Under the pieces are notes generated by a model. That model made no database searches. It was not told the origin of the DNA and saw only the letters and a program-made list of their open reading frames with translations. A stretch of 35,970 bases of DNA, from NCBI GenBank assembly GCA_001701165.1, contig DAAP01000017.1, positions 1-35,970 of the forward strand. The letters run 5' to 3'. Source of the stretch: Bacteroidales bacterium H4 (lineage in GTDB: Bacteria > Bacteroidota > Bacteroidia > Bacteroidales > Muribaculaceae). The position numbers and the translations under genes are program-made. Position 1 is the stretch's first letter. The number at the start of each line of letters is the position of its first letter. Positions 23,766-31,831 of this stretch are shown in pieces.

Positions 23766-23801
23766 CAAGACGCCACTTTCCTCCACGGGAGTGGCGTCTT
23801 G
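23766..23801. terminator. Shared terminator between serpin gene and cvpA
   Basis: CAAGACGCCACT (23766-23777) pairs perfectly with AGTGGCGTCTTG (23790-23801). It lies between convergent genes, about 40 bases from each stop, with loose T-rich tails on both strands. Confidence 0.75.
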
Positions 23802-23841
23802 CTTATTTCATATCGATGCGTCCGACCGACTTTTCGGAGAC

Positions 23842-24432
23842 TTAAACATTCGATTGCTGCCCGGGTTCTAATGTTGTTGCGCCGTGCTGTCCGGCTGTGC
23901 GGCCGGTACGTACACGCAGCGAGTCGGTGGCCGCATTTATACCGTCAAAGACGTCTGCGGCCGTCTTGCTGCCCAACACCGCCGGCGCCATATTGATGAC
24001 GGCCGAGGGCAAGGCATCATTATATGACGACTTAAGCTCGCCCGAAGGAAACAGCGCCATCCAAACATTAAGCAATACACTGAAGATCAAGGCGTATTTG
24101 AGTATGGCAAACACGGCTCCGGCAAGATTGTCTACACGTCCCAAGCTAAGACTTTCAAAAAGCTTGCGTATAGTGCCGGCCAAAAAACGTGCCGCCACCA
24201 TCACGACAATGAAGATAATGGCGTATGACATCACTGTATGCAGCAGTACGGTGTCCGCACTATCCTCGGGCGATGAAAACTTGGCGGCCACGATGCCGCT
24301 GAACACGCGGCACAGGATGATGGCAGCCACGATGCCGACAACGCTGCCGGCCTGAGACATCACGCCGCGACGCCATCCGTACAAAGCGCCGCCAAGGACT
24401 ATGAGTATGCAGATTATATCAAAAAGTGTCAT
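23842..24432 (-). CDS. cvpA: CvpA-family membrane protein
   Basis: 196 residues with four predicted transmembrane helices (about 2-20, 27-46, 66-86 and 100-122). The N-terminus FDIICILIVLGGALYGWRRG and the R(V/D)DNLAGAVFAILKY segment are typical of CvpA. The family is an inner-membrane protein linked to colicin V production and envelope stress in enteric bacteria; the molecular function is not settled. The C-terminal 40 residues are polar. It is a single gene with a -7 element at 24478-24486, convergent with the serpin gene. Confidence 0.88.
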   Translation of the reverse strand: MTLFDIICILIVLGGALYGWRRGVMSQAGSVVGIVAAIILCRVFSGIVAAKFSSPEDSADTVLLHTVMSYAIIFIVVMVAARFLAGTIRKLFESLSLGRVDNLAGAVFAILKYALIFSVLLNVWMALFPSGELKSSYNDALPSAVINMAPAVLGSKTAADVFDGINAATDSLRVRTGRTAGQHGATTLEPGQQSNV

Positions 24433-24477
24433 TGTATAATTCGGTTGGAATCCGTGATACTTGTGCCGTTAGGCCGT

Positions 24478-24486
24478 ACAAAGTTA
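24478..24486 (-). promoter_or_regulatory. -7 element of cvpA
   Basis: Minus strand TAACTTTGT fits TAnnTTTG. It lies 46 bases upstream of the ATG. No clear -33. Confidence 0.5.
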
Positions 24487-24641
24487 CAACTTATAATTGA
24501 ATTACACGATGGAACACAAGTCCCGGAACACGTCTCCGTCAGGGCAACGACGATACTAACGCGACAGCTCGTTTTTTTGCCTTAAAGCAGAATAGTTGGT
24601 AAATATCGGAAATAATCGGTACAACATTTTGATATTTGCCT

Positions 24642-24650
24642 TATTTTTGC
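24642..24650 (+). promoter_or_regulatory. -7 element of the exporter operon
   Basis: TATTTTTGC fits TAnnTTTGC and lies 162 bases upstream of the TolC-like ATG. The -33 region lacks a good TTG. Confidence 0.4.
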
Positions 24651-24812
24651 AGGCGAAAATTACCGTTTCGGCCGCGCGACACCAAACCGAACCATCCGGA
24701 TGTTGGTTATACAATAATAGGTCGCACGCCAACGCCGTGAGACACAGCGATAATCGCAACCACGGATTCCAATAGAAACAGAAAATAATACATATCGAAA
24801 CAACCACACACT

Positions 24813-26318
24813 ATGAGGTCACAAACACGCATCCTCACAATTCTTGCGCTCACAGCCGCCACTATGTCCGCACGCGCCCAAGGCATCAGCGTCACCAAAG
24901 GTGCCGCAGCCGGCAGTGCGGTCTACACCTTGGAGCAGTGCCGCAGCCTTGCCCTGGCCAACAATAAACAGCTGATGATTGCACGCCAATCAATGGATAA
25001 GGCTCACTATCAGAACAAAGAGGCTTTTGCGGCATATCTGCCGGCCTTGGACTTTGCCGGCGGGTATATGTACAACCAAAAGGAGCTGTCCATATTCTCC
25101 AAAGACCAGCTGCTGCCCATTAAGACCTTCAATCCCGTGACCAACAGCTACGACTTCAATTTGGTGACCAACCCCGCCACCGGACAGCCGATAAAGACCC
25201 CCGACGGACAGTACATACCCTCGCAGGTGGCACTGATACCCAAGGAGTCGATGACCTATGACATACACAACGTGTTCTTCGGCGCCGTCACCCTGACCCA
25301 ACCCGTATACATGGGCGGCAAGATTGTGGCCATGAACCGCCTGACCAAGTACGCCGAAGAATTGGCGCAGCAAATGCACCTCTCCGAGGCCGAAAACGTG
25401 GTCTACGCCGTCGATGCCGCCTATTGGCAAGTGGTGTCGCTCAAAAACAAGCGCGACCTTGCCGTGGCCTATGTCAACCTGCTTGACTCTTTGGACCGCA
25501 ACGTCCGCCTCATGGAACAGCAGGGCGTGGCCACCAAGAGCGACCGCCTCAGCGTGGACGTCAAACTCAACTCGGCACAGGTAGACCTCACCAAAGTCGA
25601 AAACGGCTTGACCCTCTCGCGCATGGCTCTGGCCCAAGTATGCGGACTGCCCATCAACGCCGGGATGTGCGTGGTCGATGAGGAAGTTCGTGCCGGTATT
25701 GTCGAAGCTCCCGGGCTGTCGGCTACGGATATAGACAGCGCATACGTGCGTCGCCACGACCTGCGTGCGCTCTCGCTGGGTATAGACATCGCCGGACAGC
25801 AAAAAAAAGTGGCTCTGTCTTCCATGCTTCCGAACGTAGCGCTCATGGGAACGTACAGCTTCTCTAACCCCAATATGTTCAACGGCTTCGAGAAGCGCTT
25901 TAGCGGCGCATTCTCCGTAGGCGTGATGGTCAAGATACCACTATGGCACTGGGGCGGCGACTACGCCAAATACCGCGCCGCCGCCGTGGACGAAACCGTG
26001 ATGCGTCTCCGCCTTGACGATGCACGCGAAATGGTCAATCTCCAAGTCAGCCAGGCATCATACAAGGCTCAGGAAGCCTACAAAACCTACCACACCACGC
26101 TGGCCAACCTCGAGAGCGCCGACGAAAACCTACGCACCGCCACCGTAGGCTTCCGCGAGGGCGTGGTCACCAGCGATGATGTCATGGCCGCACAGACAGC
26201 ATGGCTCAAGGCCAACAGCGAAAACATCGATGCAATGATCGACGTCCGCCTCAGCAATACATACCTCAGCAAGGTCTTGGGCACGATGGACATCGGGGCA
26301 TACTCCGCCGAAAAATGA
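24813..26318 (+). CDS. TolC-family outer-membrane efflux protein
   Basis: 501 residues with a signal peptide (about 1-22, ending ARAQG). Two internally related halves show the typical OEP patterns: YTLEQCRSLALANNKQLM, AAYLPALDFAGGYMYN, LTQPVYMGGKIVAM and AVDAAYWQVVSLKNK in the first half; MLPNVALMGTYSF, GVMVKIPLWHWGGDYAKY and FREGVVTSDDVMAAQTAWL in the second. It should form a trimeric outer-membrane and periplasmic channel. The next three genes encode its periplasmic adaptor and two inner-membrane permeases, with gaps of 45, 37 and 15 bases, so this is one tripartite exporter operon. The substrate is not visible. Confidence 0.95.
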   Translation: MRSQTRILTILALTAATMSARAQGISVTKGAAAGSAVYTLEQCRSLALANNKQLMIARQSMDKAHYQNKEAFAAYLPALDFAGGYMYNQKELSIFSKDQLLPIKTFNPVTNSYDFNLVTNPATGQPIKTPDGQYIPSQVALIPKESMTYDIHNVFFGAVTLTQPVYMGGKIVAMNRLTKYAEELAQQMHLSEAENVVYAVDAAYWQVVSLKNKRDLAVAYVNLLDSLDRNVRLMEQQGVATKSDRLSVDVKLNSAQVDLTKVENGLTLSRMALAQVCGLPINAGMCVVDEEVRAGIVEAPGLSATDIDSAYVRRHDLRALSLGIDIAGQQKKVALSSMLPNVALMGTYSFSNPNMFNGFEKRFSGAFSVGVMVKIPLWHWGGDYAKYRAAAVDETVMRLRLDDAREMVNLQVSQASYKAQEAYKTYHTTLANLESADENLRTATVGFREGVVTSDDVMAAQTAWLKANSENIDAMIDVRLSNTYLSKVLGTMDIGAYSAEK

Positions 26319-26363
26319 CACATACCGAATAACAAAGAATAACCAACAAGAAAACATACGATT

Positions 26364-27389
26364 ATGTCAGAACAGACACCCATCTATCCCGTGCCGTCGC
26401 CCGAAGAACAACGGCGCGCCAACCGCTCGCTAATGATTACACTGGTGGCGCTGACGGCTGCCGTAGTCGCCATCGTCATCATAGGATTTCTATGCCTCAA
26501 CCACCCGGACAACATCACCGAAGGCCAGGTGGACGGCACCACGGTACGCATTTCGGGCAAACTGCCCGGACGACTTGCCGAAGTGTACGTGCACGAGGGT
26601 GACACCATTGCCGCCGGCGACACACTTGCACGCATACACTCGTCTGTAGTCGAAGCCCAATTGGCACAGGCCGAGGCCATGCGCAACGTCGCACGCGCCC
26701 AAAACCGAAAGGCCGAGGCCGGTACTCGCAGCCAAATCATCGAAGCTGCACGCGATATGCTGGCGCAGGCCGAAGCCGCACAAACCATAGCCAAGAAGAC
26801 CTACGAACGCATGCAAAACCTATACAATGACGGTGTAGTCACCGCACAGAAGCGCGATGAGGCCAAGGCCGCATACGATGCCTCCACCGCACAAGTCGGA
26901 GCCGCACGCAGCCAACTCAACCTGGCACTCGAAGGCGCCCAAAACGAGGACAAGCGCAGCGCCGCAGCCATGGTCAGTGCCGCCGAAGGTTCGGTGGAAC
27001 AAGTGCAAGCCGTGCTCGAAGACAGCTACCTGATAGCACCTTGCGATGGTACCATCGACCAGATATACCCCGAGACCGGCGAACTGGTAGCAACCGGGAC
27101 ACCCATCATGAGCGTACTCAAGCACGAGCGACAGATTATTTTCAACGTCCGCGAAGAAATGCTCAACACCCTCAAGATGGGTCAAGAAATAACAGTGATG
27201 ATTCCTGCACTGGGACAAAAAGAATTCAAGGCCCGCATATTCTACATCCGCGATATGGGTTCGTATGCCGTATGGCGTGCAACCAAGGCCACCGGCCAAT
27301 GGGATTCGCGCACCTTCGAAATCAAGGCTCGCCCTGTGAATGCCATCGAAGGCCTGCGACCCGGAATGACAGCCATACTGCGCGACTGA
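26364..27389 (+). CDS. HlyD-family periplasmic adaptor protein
   Basis: 341 residues. One N-terminal transmembrane helix (about 21-43) is followed by a biotinyl-lipoyl-like half (DGTTVRISGKLPGRLAEVYVHEGD, about 53-80), a long helical hairpin (about 88-205) and the second lipoyl half with the beta-barrel domain (LIAPCDGTIDQIYPETGELV and EGLRPGMTAIL). This is the membrane-fusion protein layout (YhiI/EmrA-like), which links the inner-membrane permeases to the TolC-like channel. It is encoded between them in the operon. Confidence 0.93.
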   Translation: MSEQTPIYPVPSPEEQRRANRSLMITLVALTAAVVAIVIIGFLCLNHPDNITEGQVDGTTVRISGKLPGRLAEVYVHEGDTIAAGDTLARIHSSVVEAQLAQAEAMRNVARAQNRKAEAGTRSQIIEAARDMLAQAEAAQTIAKKTYERMQNLYNDGVVTAQKRDEAKAAYDASTAQVGAARSQLNLALEGAQNEDKRSAAAMVSAAEGSVEQVQAVLEDSYLIAPCDGTIDQIYPETGELVATGTPIMSVLKHERQIIFNVREEMLNTLKMGQEITVMIPALGQKEFKARIFYIRDMGSYAVWRATKATGQWDSRTFEIKARPVNAIEGLRPGMTAILRD

Positions 27390-27426
27390 ACCCCATACAC
27401 CTAACATCTCGGCCGAAAGCAACTTT

Positions 27427-28587
27427 ATGAATCCGCTTATAGCAACCATGCGCCGCGAACTGCGGCGGCTGGTATCGCGTAAGGCATATATCTTTGCCTT
27501 TTTCGTGGTGCCCCTGGGCTGCACAATCTTCTTCCTCAGCCTGATGGATCAAGGGCTGCCGCTGCACGTGCCCACGGCCATAGTCGATCAAGACCACTCG
27601 GCCATGTCGCGCGAAATTACGCGCACACTCAACGCCAATTCGCTGGTGACAATCACGCGTGCCGAACAGACATATTCGGACGCTGTGGCCGCCGTACGCC
27701 GCGGCCAGGTCTACGGCTTTTTTGTCATACCCAAAGATTTCGAAGCCGATGCCGTAGCCGGCCGCACCCCGGTCATAGACTACTATAGTAATATGACTTA
27801 CTATGTACCCGGCACCTTCCTGTTCAAAGGTTTCAAAACCACCTCCGTGACTTCGGCAGCCGGAATGATGCGTGCCTCACTCACCGCCTCAGGCATGGAG
27901 GACGACCGGGCTATGAACATCGTACAGCCCATGACCATCGAGACACATGCCCCGGGCAACCCGTGGACCAACTACTCGATGTACCTCACCCCGTCGTTCA
28001 TGATGACAATGCTGTCGCTGATGATACTGCTGGTAACCGCATTCTCCATCACCGAGGAAATCAAATGGCGCACCTCGCCCCGGTGGCTGGAAACGGCGGG
28101 CGGAAGCATCACCGTGGCCGTCTTCGGCAAACTGCTGCCCCATACGGTATTGTTCACCCTGGTAGGCTGGGCTGTGGGCGCAGTCATCTTCGGATTTTGC
28201 GGCTTCCCGCTGCAAGGCCCCGCTTGGGCTCTGATGCTTGGAGTGCTGCTGATGGTAGTGGCCAATCAGGCTCTGGCGGTGTTCATCACAGCATTGCAAC
28301 CCAATCCGCGTATGGCTCTGAGCATTTGCGCACTCACCGGCATCCTAAGTTTTTCCATAGCCGGACTATCCTTCCCCGTCGAGGGTATGTACGGCGGCAT
28401 AGCCATACTCTCTTACATTATTCCGGTACGCTACATGTTCCTACTATATGTCAATACCGGCATCAACGGCCTGCCACTGTACTACTCGCGCTGGATGTTT
28501 GCCATCCTCGCCATATTCCCGGCATTGGCCGCACTTACGCTGTGGCGCCTCAAGAAGGCATGCCTCAAGCCTGTGTACGTCCCATGA
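27427..28587 (+). CDS. ABC-2 type permease (first of two)
   Basis: 386 residues. A first transmembrane helix (about 20-40, FAFFVVPLGCTIFFLSLMD) is followed by a large extracytoplasmic domain (about 45-185; PTAIVDQDHSAMSREI, GQVYGFFVIPKDFE, DYYSNMTYYVPG). Five further helices form the C-terminal half, with the ABC-2 signature region LSFSIAGLSFPVEGM and YIIPVRYMF. It matches YhhJ/YbhS-type exporter permeases. No nucleotide-binding domain is present in this protein or elsewhere in the operon. It probably pairs with the next gene product. Confidence 0.92.
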   Translation: MNPLIATMRRELRRLVSRKAYIFAFFVVPLGCTIFFLSLMDQGLPLHVPTAIVDQDHSAMSREITRTLNANSLVTITRAEQTYSDAVAAVRRGQVYGFFVIPKDFEADAVAGRTPVIDYYSNMTYYVPGTFLFKGFKTTSVTSAAGMMRASLTASGMEDDRAMNIVQPMTIETHAPGNPWTNYSMYLTPSFMMTMLSLMILLVTAFSITEEIKWRTSPRWLETAGGSITVAVFGKLLPHTVLFTLVGWAVGAVIFGFCGFPLQGPAWALMLGVLLMVVANQALAVFITALQPNPRMALSICALTGILSFSIAGLSFPVEGMYGGIAILSYIIPVRYMFLLYVNTGINGLPLYYSRWMFAILAIFPALAALTLWRLKKACLKPVYVP

Positions 28588-28602
28588 TGTTTATTTCGTC
28601 CA

Positions 28603-29799
28603 ATGAAGATTTTTCACGCAATATATAAATGGCTGGCCGATGTGGCCGATGTCTTCCGCTGCGAGTTCGGCTTGCTGCGCCGCGATGCCGGCGTGCTGCT
28701 CTTCTTTTTCGGGCTGCCGCTATTCTATCCCATAGTTTACACGCTGATATATAACCCCGAAGTGGTGCGAGATATTCCCATAGCCGTTGTCGACCTAAGC
28801 CACACGGCCGAGTCTCGCAGCCTCACCCGCCATCTCGATGCCACTTCGGCCATTGCGGTGAACTACCGGTGCGCAAACATGGCCGAAGCACGCGACCTCA
28901 TGGCGCGCGGCGAAATCTACGGTATCCTCGAAATTCCGCGCGACTACGCACGCGACATAGGCCGCGGCACCACCGCACATGCCGACTTCTACAGCGACAT
29001 GTCGCTACTGCTACGCTACCGCACCTTTGTGGGAGCTCTCACGGACGTGCAACTGGAAACCTGCACCGAAATCACGGCAAACAAACTCAGTGCTGCAGGT
29101 ATCTCCTCACCGGGGCTGCCGATAAGCAACCGCAGCCACTTCATGGGCGACCCGGAGGAAGGCTACGCCTCCTTTATCATCCCGGGCATCGTCATCCTCA
29201 TACTGCAGCAAAGTATGCTGCTCGGAATCACCATGATAGGCGCAACATCGCGCGAACGACGCCGCTTCTACGGCGGCCGCGACCCTTTGCGGCCCGAACA
29301 CTACGGCCCGGGCGCCACCGTCTGGGGACGTGCCCTGGTATACTTTCTGTGCTATGTTCCTATGACGATATACATCCTGCACTGGATTCCGGAGATTTTC
29401 GGGCTGCCGCATTACGGCTCGGCCACGGATTACTTGCTGCTGATGGTGCCTATGCTACTGGCTACGGCCTTCATGGGACAAGTCCTGATATACATAGTGC
29501 GCGAACGCGAAATGGCTTTCATCATCTTCGTATTCTCGTCCGTAATATTCCTGTTTCTCAGCGGCATGGTGTGGCCGCGCTACGCCATGTCCACACCTTG
29601 GCTGCTCTGCGGCGACATCATACCGGGCGTTTGGGGCATCGAGGGGTTCATACGCATCAACAACAACGGCGCCTCCCTGGCCGACGTTGCCGCTCCCTAC
29701 TGCCGACTTTGGGGGCTGGTAGTGCTGTATTTTGTGGCCGCCGTGGCCGTCACGTCCTATCTGCGCCATCGTCCTCTACGCAAATTCAGTCCGTATTAA
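28603..29799 (+). CDS. ABC-2 type permease (second of two)
   Basis: 398 residues, same layout as its neighbour: transmembrane helix at about 30-50 (VLLFFFGLPLFYPIVYTLIY), extracytoplasmic domain (about 55-190; IPIAVVDLSHTAESRSL, GEIYGILEIPRDYARDIG, ADFYSDMSLLLRYRTF), then five C-terminal helices with VIFLFLSGMVWPRYAM. It starts 15 bases after the first permease, so co-translation and a heterodimer are likely. The two proteins are clearly related but diverged. The missing ATPase must be supplied from elsewhere, or the complex is used differently. Confidence 0.92.
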   Translation: MKIFHAIYKWLADVADVFRCEFGLLRRDAGVLLFFFGLPLFYPIVYTLIYNPEVVRDIPIAVVDLSHTAESRSLTRHLDATSAIAVNYRCANMAEARDLMARGEIYGILEIPRDYARDIGRGTTAHADFYSDMSLLLRYRTFVGALTDVQLETCTEITANKLSAAGISSPGLPISNRSHFMGDPEEGYASFIIPGIVILILQQSMLLGITMIGATSRERRRFYGGRDPLRPEHYGPGATVWGRALVYFLCYVPMTIYILHWIPEIFGLPHYGSATDYLLLMVPMLLATAFMGQVLIYIVREREMAFIIFVFSSVIFLFLSGMVWPRYAMSTPWLLCGDIIPGVWGIEGFIRINNNGASLADVAAPYCRLWGLVVLYFVAAVAVTSYLRHRPLRKFSPY

Positions 29800-29852
29800 G
29801 GACGGCCGCCGGCACATGCAACAAAAGCACACCGCCAAGCACTGTTTGATAG

Positions 29853-29890
29853 CGTTTTGCGCCACACCTTTGCAGTTTTAGCGCAAAACG
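29853..29890. repeat. 10-bp perfect inverted repeat upstream of lolD
   Basis: CGTTTTGCGC (29853-29862) and GCGCAAAACG (29881-29890) flank an 18-base loop. It could close the exporter operon as a weak terminator or act as an operator next to the lolD -33 box at 29893. No T-tract follows. Confidence 0.5.
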
Positions 29891-29892
29891 TG

Positions 29893-29924
29893 TTGGTGCG
29901 GTGCAAAAAATGTGCTATCTTCGC
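29893..29924 (+). promoter_or_regulatory. Promoter of lolD with almost no leader
   Basis: TTG (29893-29895), 20 bases, TATCTTCGC (29916-29924), one mismatch to TAnnTTTGC. The -7 box ends only three bases before the ATG at 29928, so the transcript would be leaderless or nearly so if this start codon is used. Confidence 0.45.
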
Positions 29925-29927
29925 AGA

Positions 29928-30659
29928 ATGAAACTGTCGGTACGGGACATACACAAGAGCTACGGCTCTATGGAAGTGCTGCGCGGCATCAGTGTAGATG
30001 TCGCCGAGAGTGCCGTGACCGCCATAGTCGGCCCCAGCGGCGCCGGCAAGAGCACGCTGCTGCACATCATGGGCACACTTGACCGCCCGAACAGCGGCAG
30101 CGTCCTCATCGACGGCATGGATGTCACCTCGCTGCGCGACAAGGCCCTTAGCCGCCTGCGCAACACCTCATTGGGATTTGTGTTCCAAAGCCACCGTCTG
30201 CTTCCCGAATTTTCCATAGTCGAAAACGTGGCTATGCCATGCCTCGTAGGAGGTATGGGGCGACGCCAAGCCATGGAACGCGCACGCCTATGGCTGGAAC
30301 GCCTCGGCCTTGCCGAACGCCTTGACCACCGCCCGTCCGAACTGTCCGGCGGCGAATGCCAGCGTGCCGCCGTGGCTCGCGCATTGGTCAACGATGCGCC
30401 TCTGCTGCTGGCGGATGAACCCTCAGGCAGCCTCGACAGCGAAAATCGCCGGCGCATGCATCGCCTGTTCTTCGACCTGCGCGACGCTTACGGCACAACC
30501 GTGGTCATCGTTACACACGACGGCGAACTGGCCGCGGATGCCGACCACGTGCTGCACATCGCCGACGGACGACTAATATGCGAGCAATCGCCGACAACGG
30601 ACACCGACACGCAAAAAAATCCGGATACAGATGCAAGATTGGACACCGCCACGGATTAA
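29928..30659 (+). CDS. LolD/MacB-type ABC transporter ATPase
   Basis: 243 residues from the ATG at 29928; an upstream in-frame ATG at 29901 would place the promoter inside the gene and adds nine residues not found in the family. Walker A GPSGAGKST (35-43), Q-loop region GFVFQSHRLLPEFS, signature LSGGECQ, Walker B LLLADEPSGSLD and H-loop VIVTHD are all intact. The LLPEFS context is typical of LolD, which powers release of lipoproteins from the inner membrane with LolC/E; no such permease lies here. The last 25 residues are a Thr/Asp-rich tail. It lies 128 bases after ABC-2 permeases that lack an ATPase, but its subfamily does not match ABC-2 partners. Confidence 0.88.
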   Translation: MKLSVRDIHKSYGSMEVLRGISVDVAESAVTAIVGPSGAGKSTLLHIMGTLDRPNSGSVLIDGMDVTSLRDKALSRLRNTSLGFVFQSHRLLPEFSIVENVAMPCLVGGMGRRQAMERARLWLERLGLAERLDHRPSELSGGECQRAAVARALVNDAPLLLADEPSGSLDSENRRRMHRLFFDLRDAYGTTVVIVTHDGELAADADHVLHIADGRLICEQSPTTDTDTQKNPDTDARLDTATD

Positions 30660-30710
30660 AGACATAGCGAAACAAAAACAAATAACATAACTATCAAAAA
30701 AAGTACTGCA

Positions 30711-31415
30711 ATGATTACCAAGACAATATGCCGAATGATTCCGGTTGTGGCAATGGCGCTGTTTGTCTGCTCGTGCAACAATAACAACAATAACGACCCG
30801 ACGCAAGACGGCAACCAGGTAGACTTTGTAACAGTCAAGTCCATCACCAATGCCGGCACATCCTTCGAAGTGCAGAAGGAAGGCGACTCGCCCGTGGCCA
30901 CACTCATCACGTCCAAGAAACTCTCCGAAGGCATCAAGGTGGGCCAGCGCATACTGCTGCGATACTTCCCCGCCAACGGACGACCCTATACCAGTGGCAA
31001 CATCACCCCCACAGGATATATGACAATATACGGCAGCGGCGACCCCGTGGCCGTCAAGAAAAGCGAAGACGTCGGCGGATTTGCCTCCGAGGACGTCATC
31101 ATCGAGATATGCCAGCGTGCCGGCAAGTACGTCAACGTGGCCGCTCGCTGCTTTATGCTCAACGCGCCCAAAGAATTTGACCTTATATGCGACCAAAGCA
31201 CCATGGCCGATGCCGAGCCGGTGCTTTACCTGATATACAAGGGCGACAGCAACAGCATCGACGGCGCCTACAAGGTGACCTACGGCTCGTGGGATATTTC
31301 GCAAATCTGGAGCCTTTCCACCTGCAAGAGCATACGCGTCAAGTACGCCACCACAGAGGGCACCAAGAGCGTAAGCCTCATTAAGGACGCCTCGCAAATC
31401 ACACCCACCGAGTAA
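30711..31415 (+). CDS. NigD-like lipoprotein (tentative)
   Basis: 234 residues. A lipoprotein signal with lipobox VCSC (Cys22) is followed by a run of Asn (CNNNNNN) and a beta-rich body (VDFVTVKSITNAGTSFEV, GQRILLRYFPANG, EDVIIEICQRAGKYVNV, EPVLYLIYKGD). The OB-like first half and beta-sandwich second half suggest the NigD family of Bacteroidales envelope lipoproteins, whose function is poorly known. This assignment rests on pattern only. It starts 51 bases after lolD with no promoter motif between, so it may share that transcript. Confidence 0.55.
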   Translation: MITKTICRMIPVVAMALFVCSCNNNNNNDPTQDGNQVDFVTVKSITNAGTSFEVQKEGDSPVATLITSKKLSEGIKVGQRILLRYFPANGRPYTSGNITPTGYMTIYGSGDPVAVKKSEDVGGFASEDVIIEICQRAGKYVNVAARCFMLNAPKEFDLICDQSTMADAEPVLYLIYKGDSNSIDGAYKVTYGSWDISQIWSLSTCKSIRVKYATTEGTKSVSLIKDASQITPTE

Positions 31416-31439
31416 TCGGTTGCGGAATACATACCGTGC

Positions 31440-31476
31440 TGCCGATGTCGACGGACTGGCTCCGCCGGCATCGGCA
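31440..31476 (+). terminator. Hairpin after the NigD-like gene
   Basis: TGCCGATG (31440-31447) pairs with CATCGGCA (31469-31476), with further pairing inside (CGG/CCG). The tail AATTCCC lacks a T-tract, so it may be a terminator or only an mRNA end structure. Confidence 0.4.
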
Positions 31477-31518
31477 AATTCCCTGAAAATACATATAAAC
31501 TATATAGACAAACGCCTT

Positions 31519-31827
31519 ATGGACAACAAGAACAACAATACAAACGAAATCAAGATAGAGCTTCCGGCCGAAGTCGCATCGGGACACTACAGCAACCTCG
31601 CAGTGATAGCCCACGGCGCCGGCGAATTCTACCTCGACTTTATAGCCGTGGCACCCAATATGCAGCAGGCAAAGGTGCAAACACGCGTCATCATGACCCC
31701 CGAAAACGCCAAGAACCTGCTGTTTGCCCTGCGCGACAACATCGCCAAGTACGAGAGCGTATTCGGAGACATCGAACGCATAGTACCCAAAAACAATACG
31801 CCGGAAAAATCCGGATTTACCGCCTAA
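31519..31827 (+). CDS. DUF3467 protein
   Basis: 102 residues from the ATG at 31519; an in-frame extension upstream runs through the intergenic hairpin and is not coding-like. The body IKIELPAEVASGHYSNLAVIAHGAGEF is split by residues YLDFIAVAPNMQQAKV and RVIMTPENAKNLLFALRDNI, a typical DUF3467 layout. No signal peptide, so it is cytosolic. The family is widespread in Bacteroidetes and other phyla but has no established function. It ends 4 bases before cysS and is probably translated with it. Confidence 0.88.
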   Translation: MDNKNNNTNEIKIELPAEVASGHYSNLAVIAHGAGEFYLDFIAVAPNMQQAKVQTRVIMTPENAKNLLFALRDNIAKYESVFGDIERIVPKNNTPEKSGFTA

Positions 31828-31831
31828 GCCG

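Larger units (their letters stand above)
24433..24812. other. Divergent intergenic region between cvpA and the exporter operon
   Basis: It holds a -7 element for each direction (24478-24486 minus, 24642-24650 plus). Otherwise no gene or structured element is evident. Confidence 0.55.

Noticed and set aside
31420..31518. 33-codon extension of the DUF3467 ORF
   Set aside because: It lies over an intergenic hairpin; family likeness starts after the ATG at 31519.
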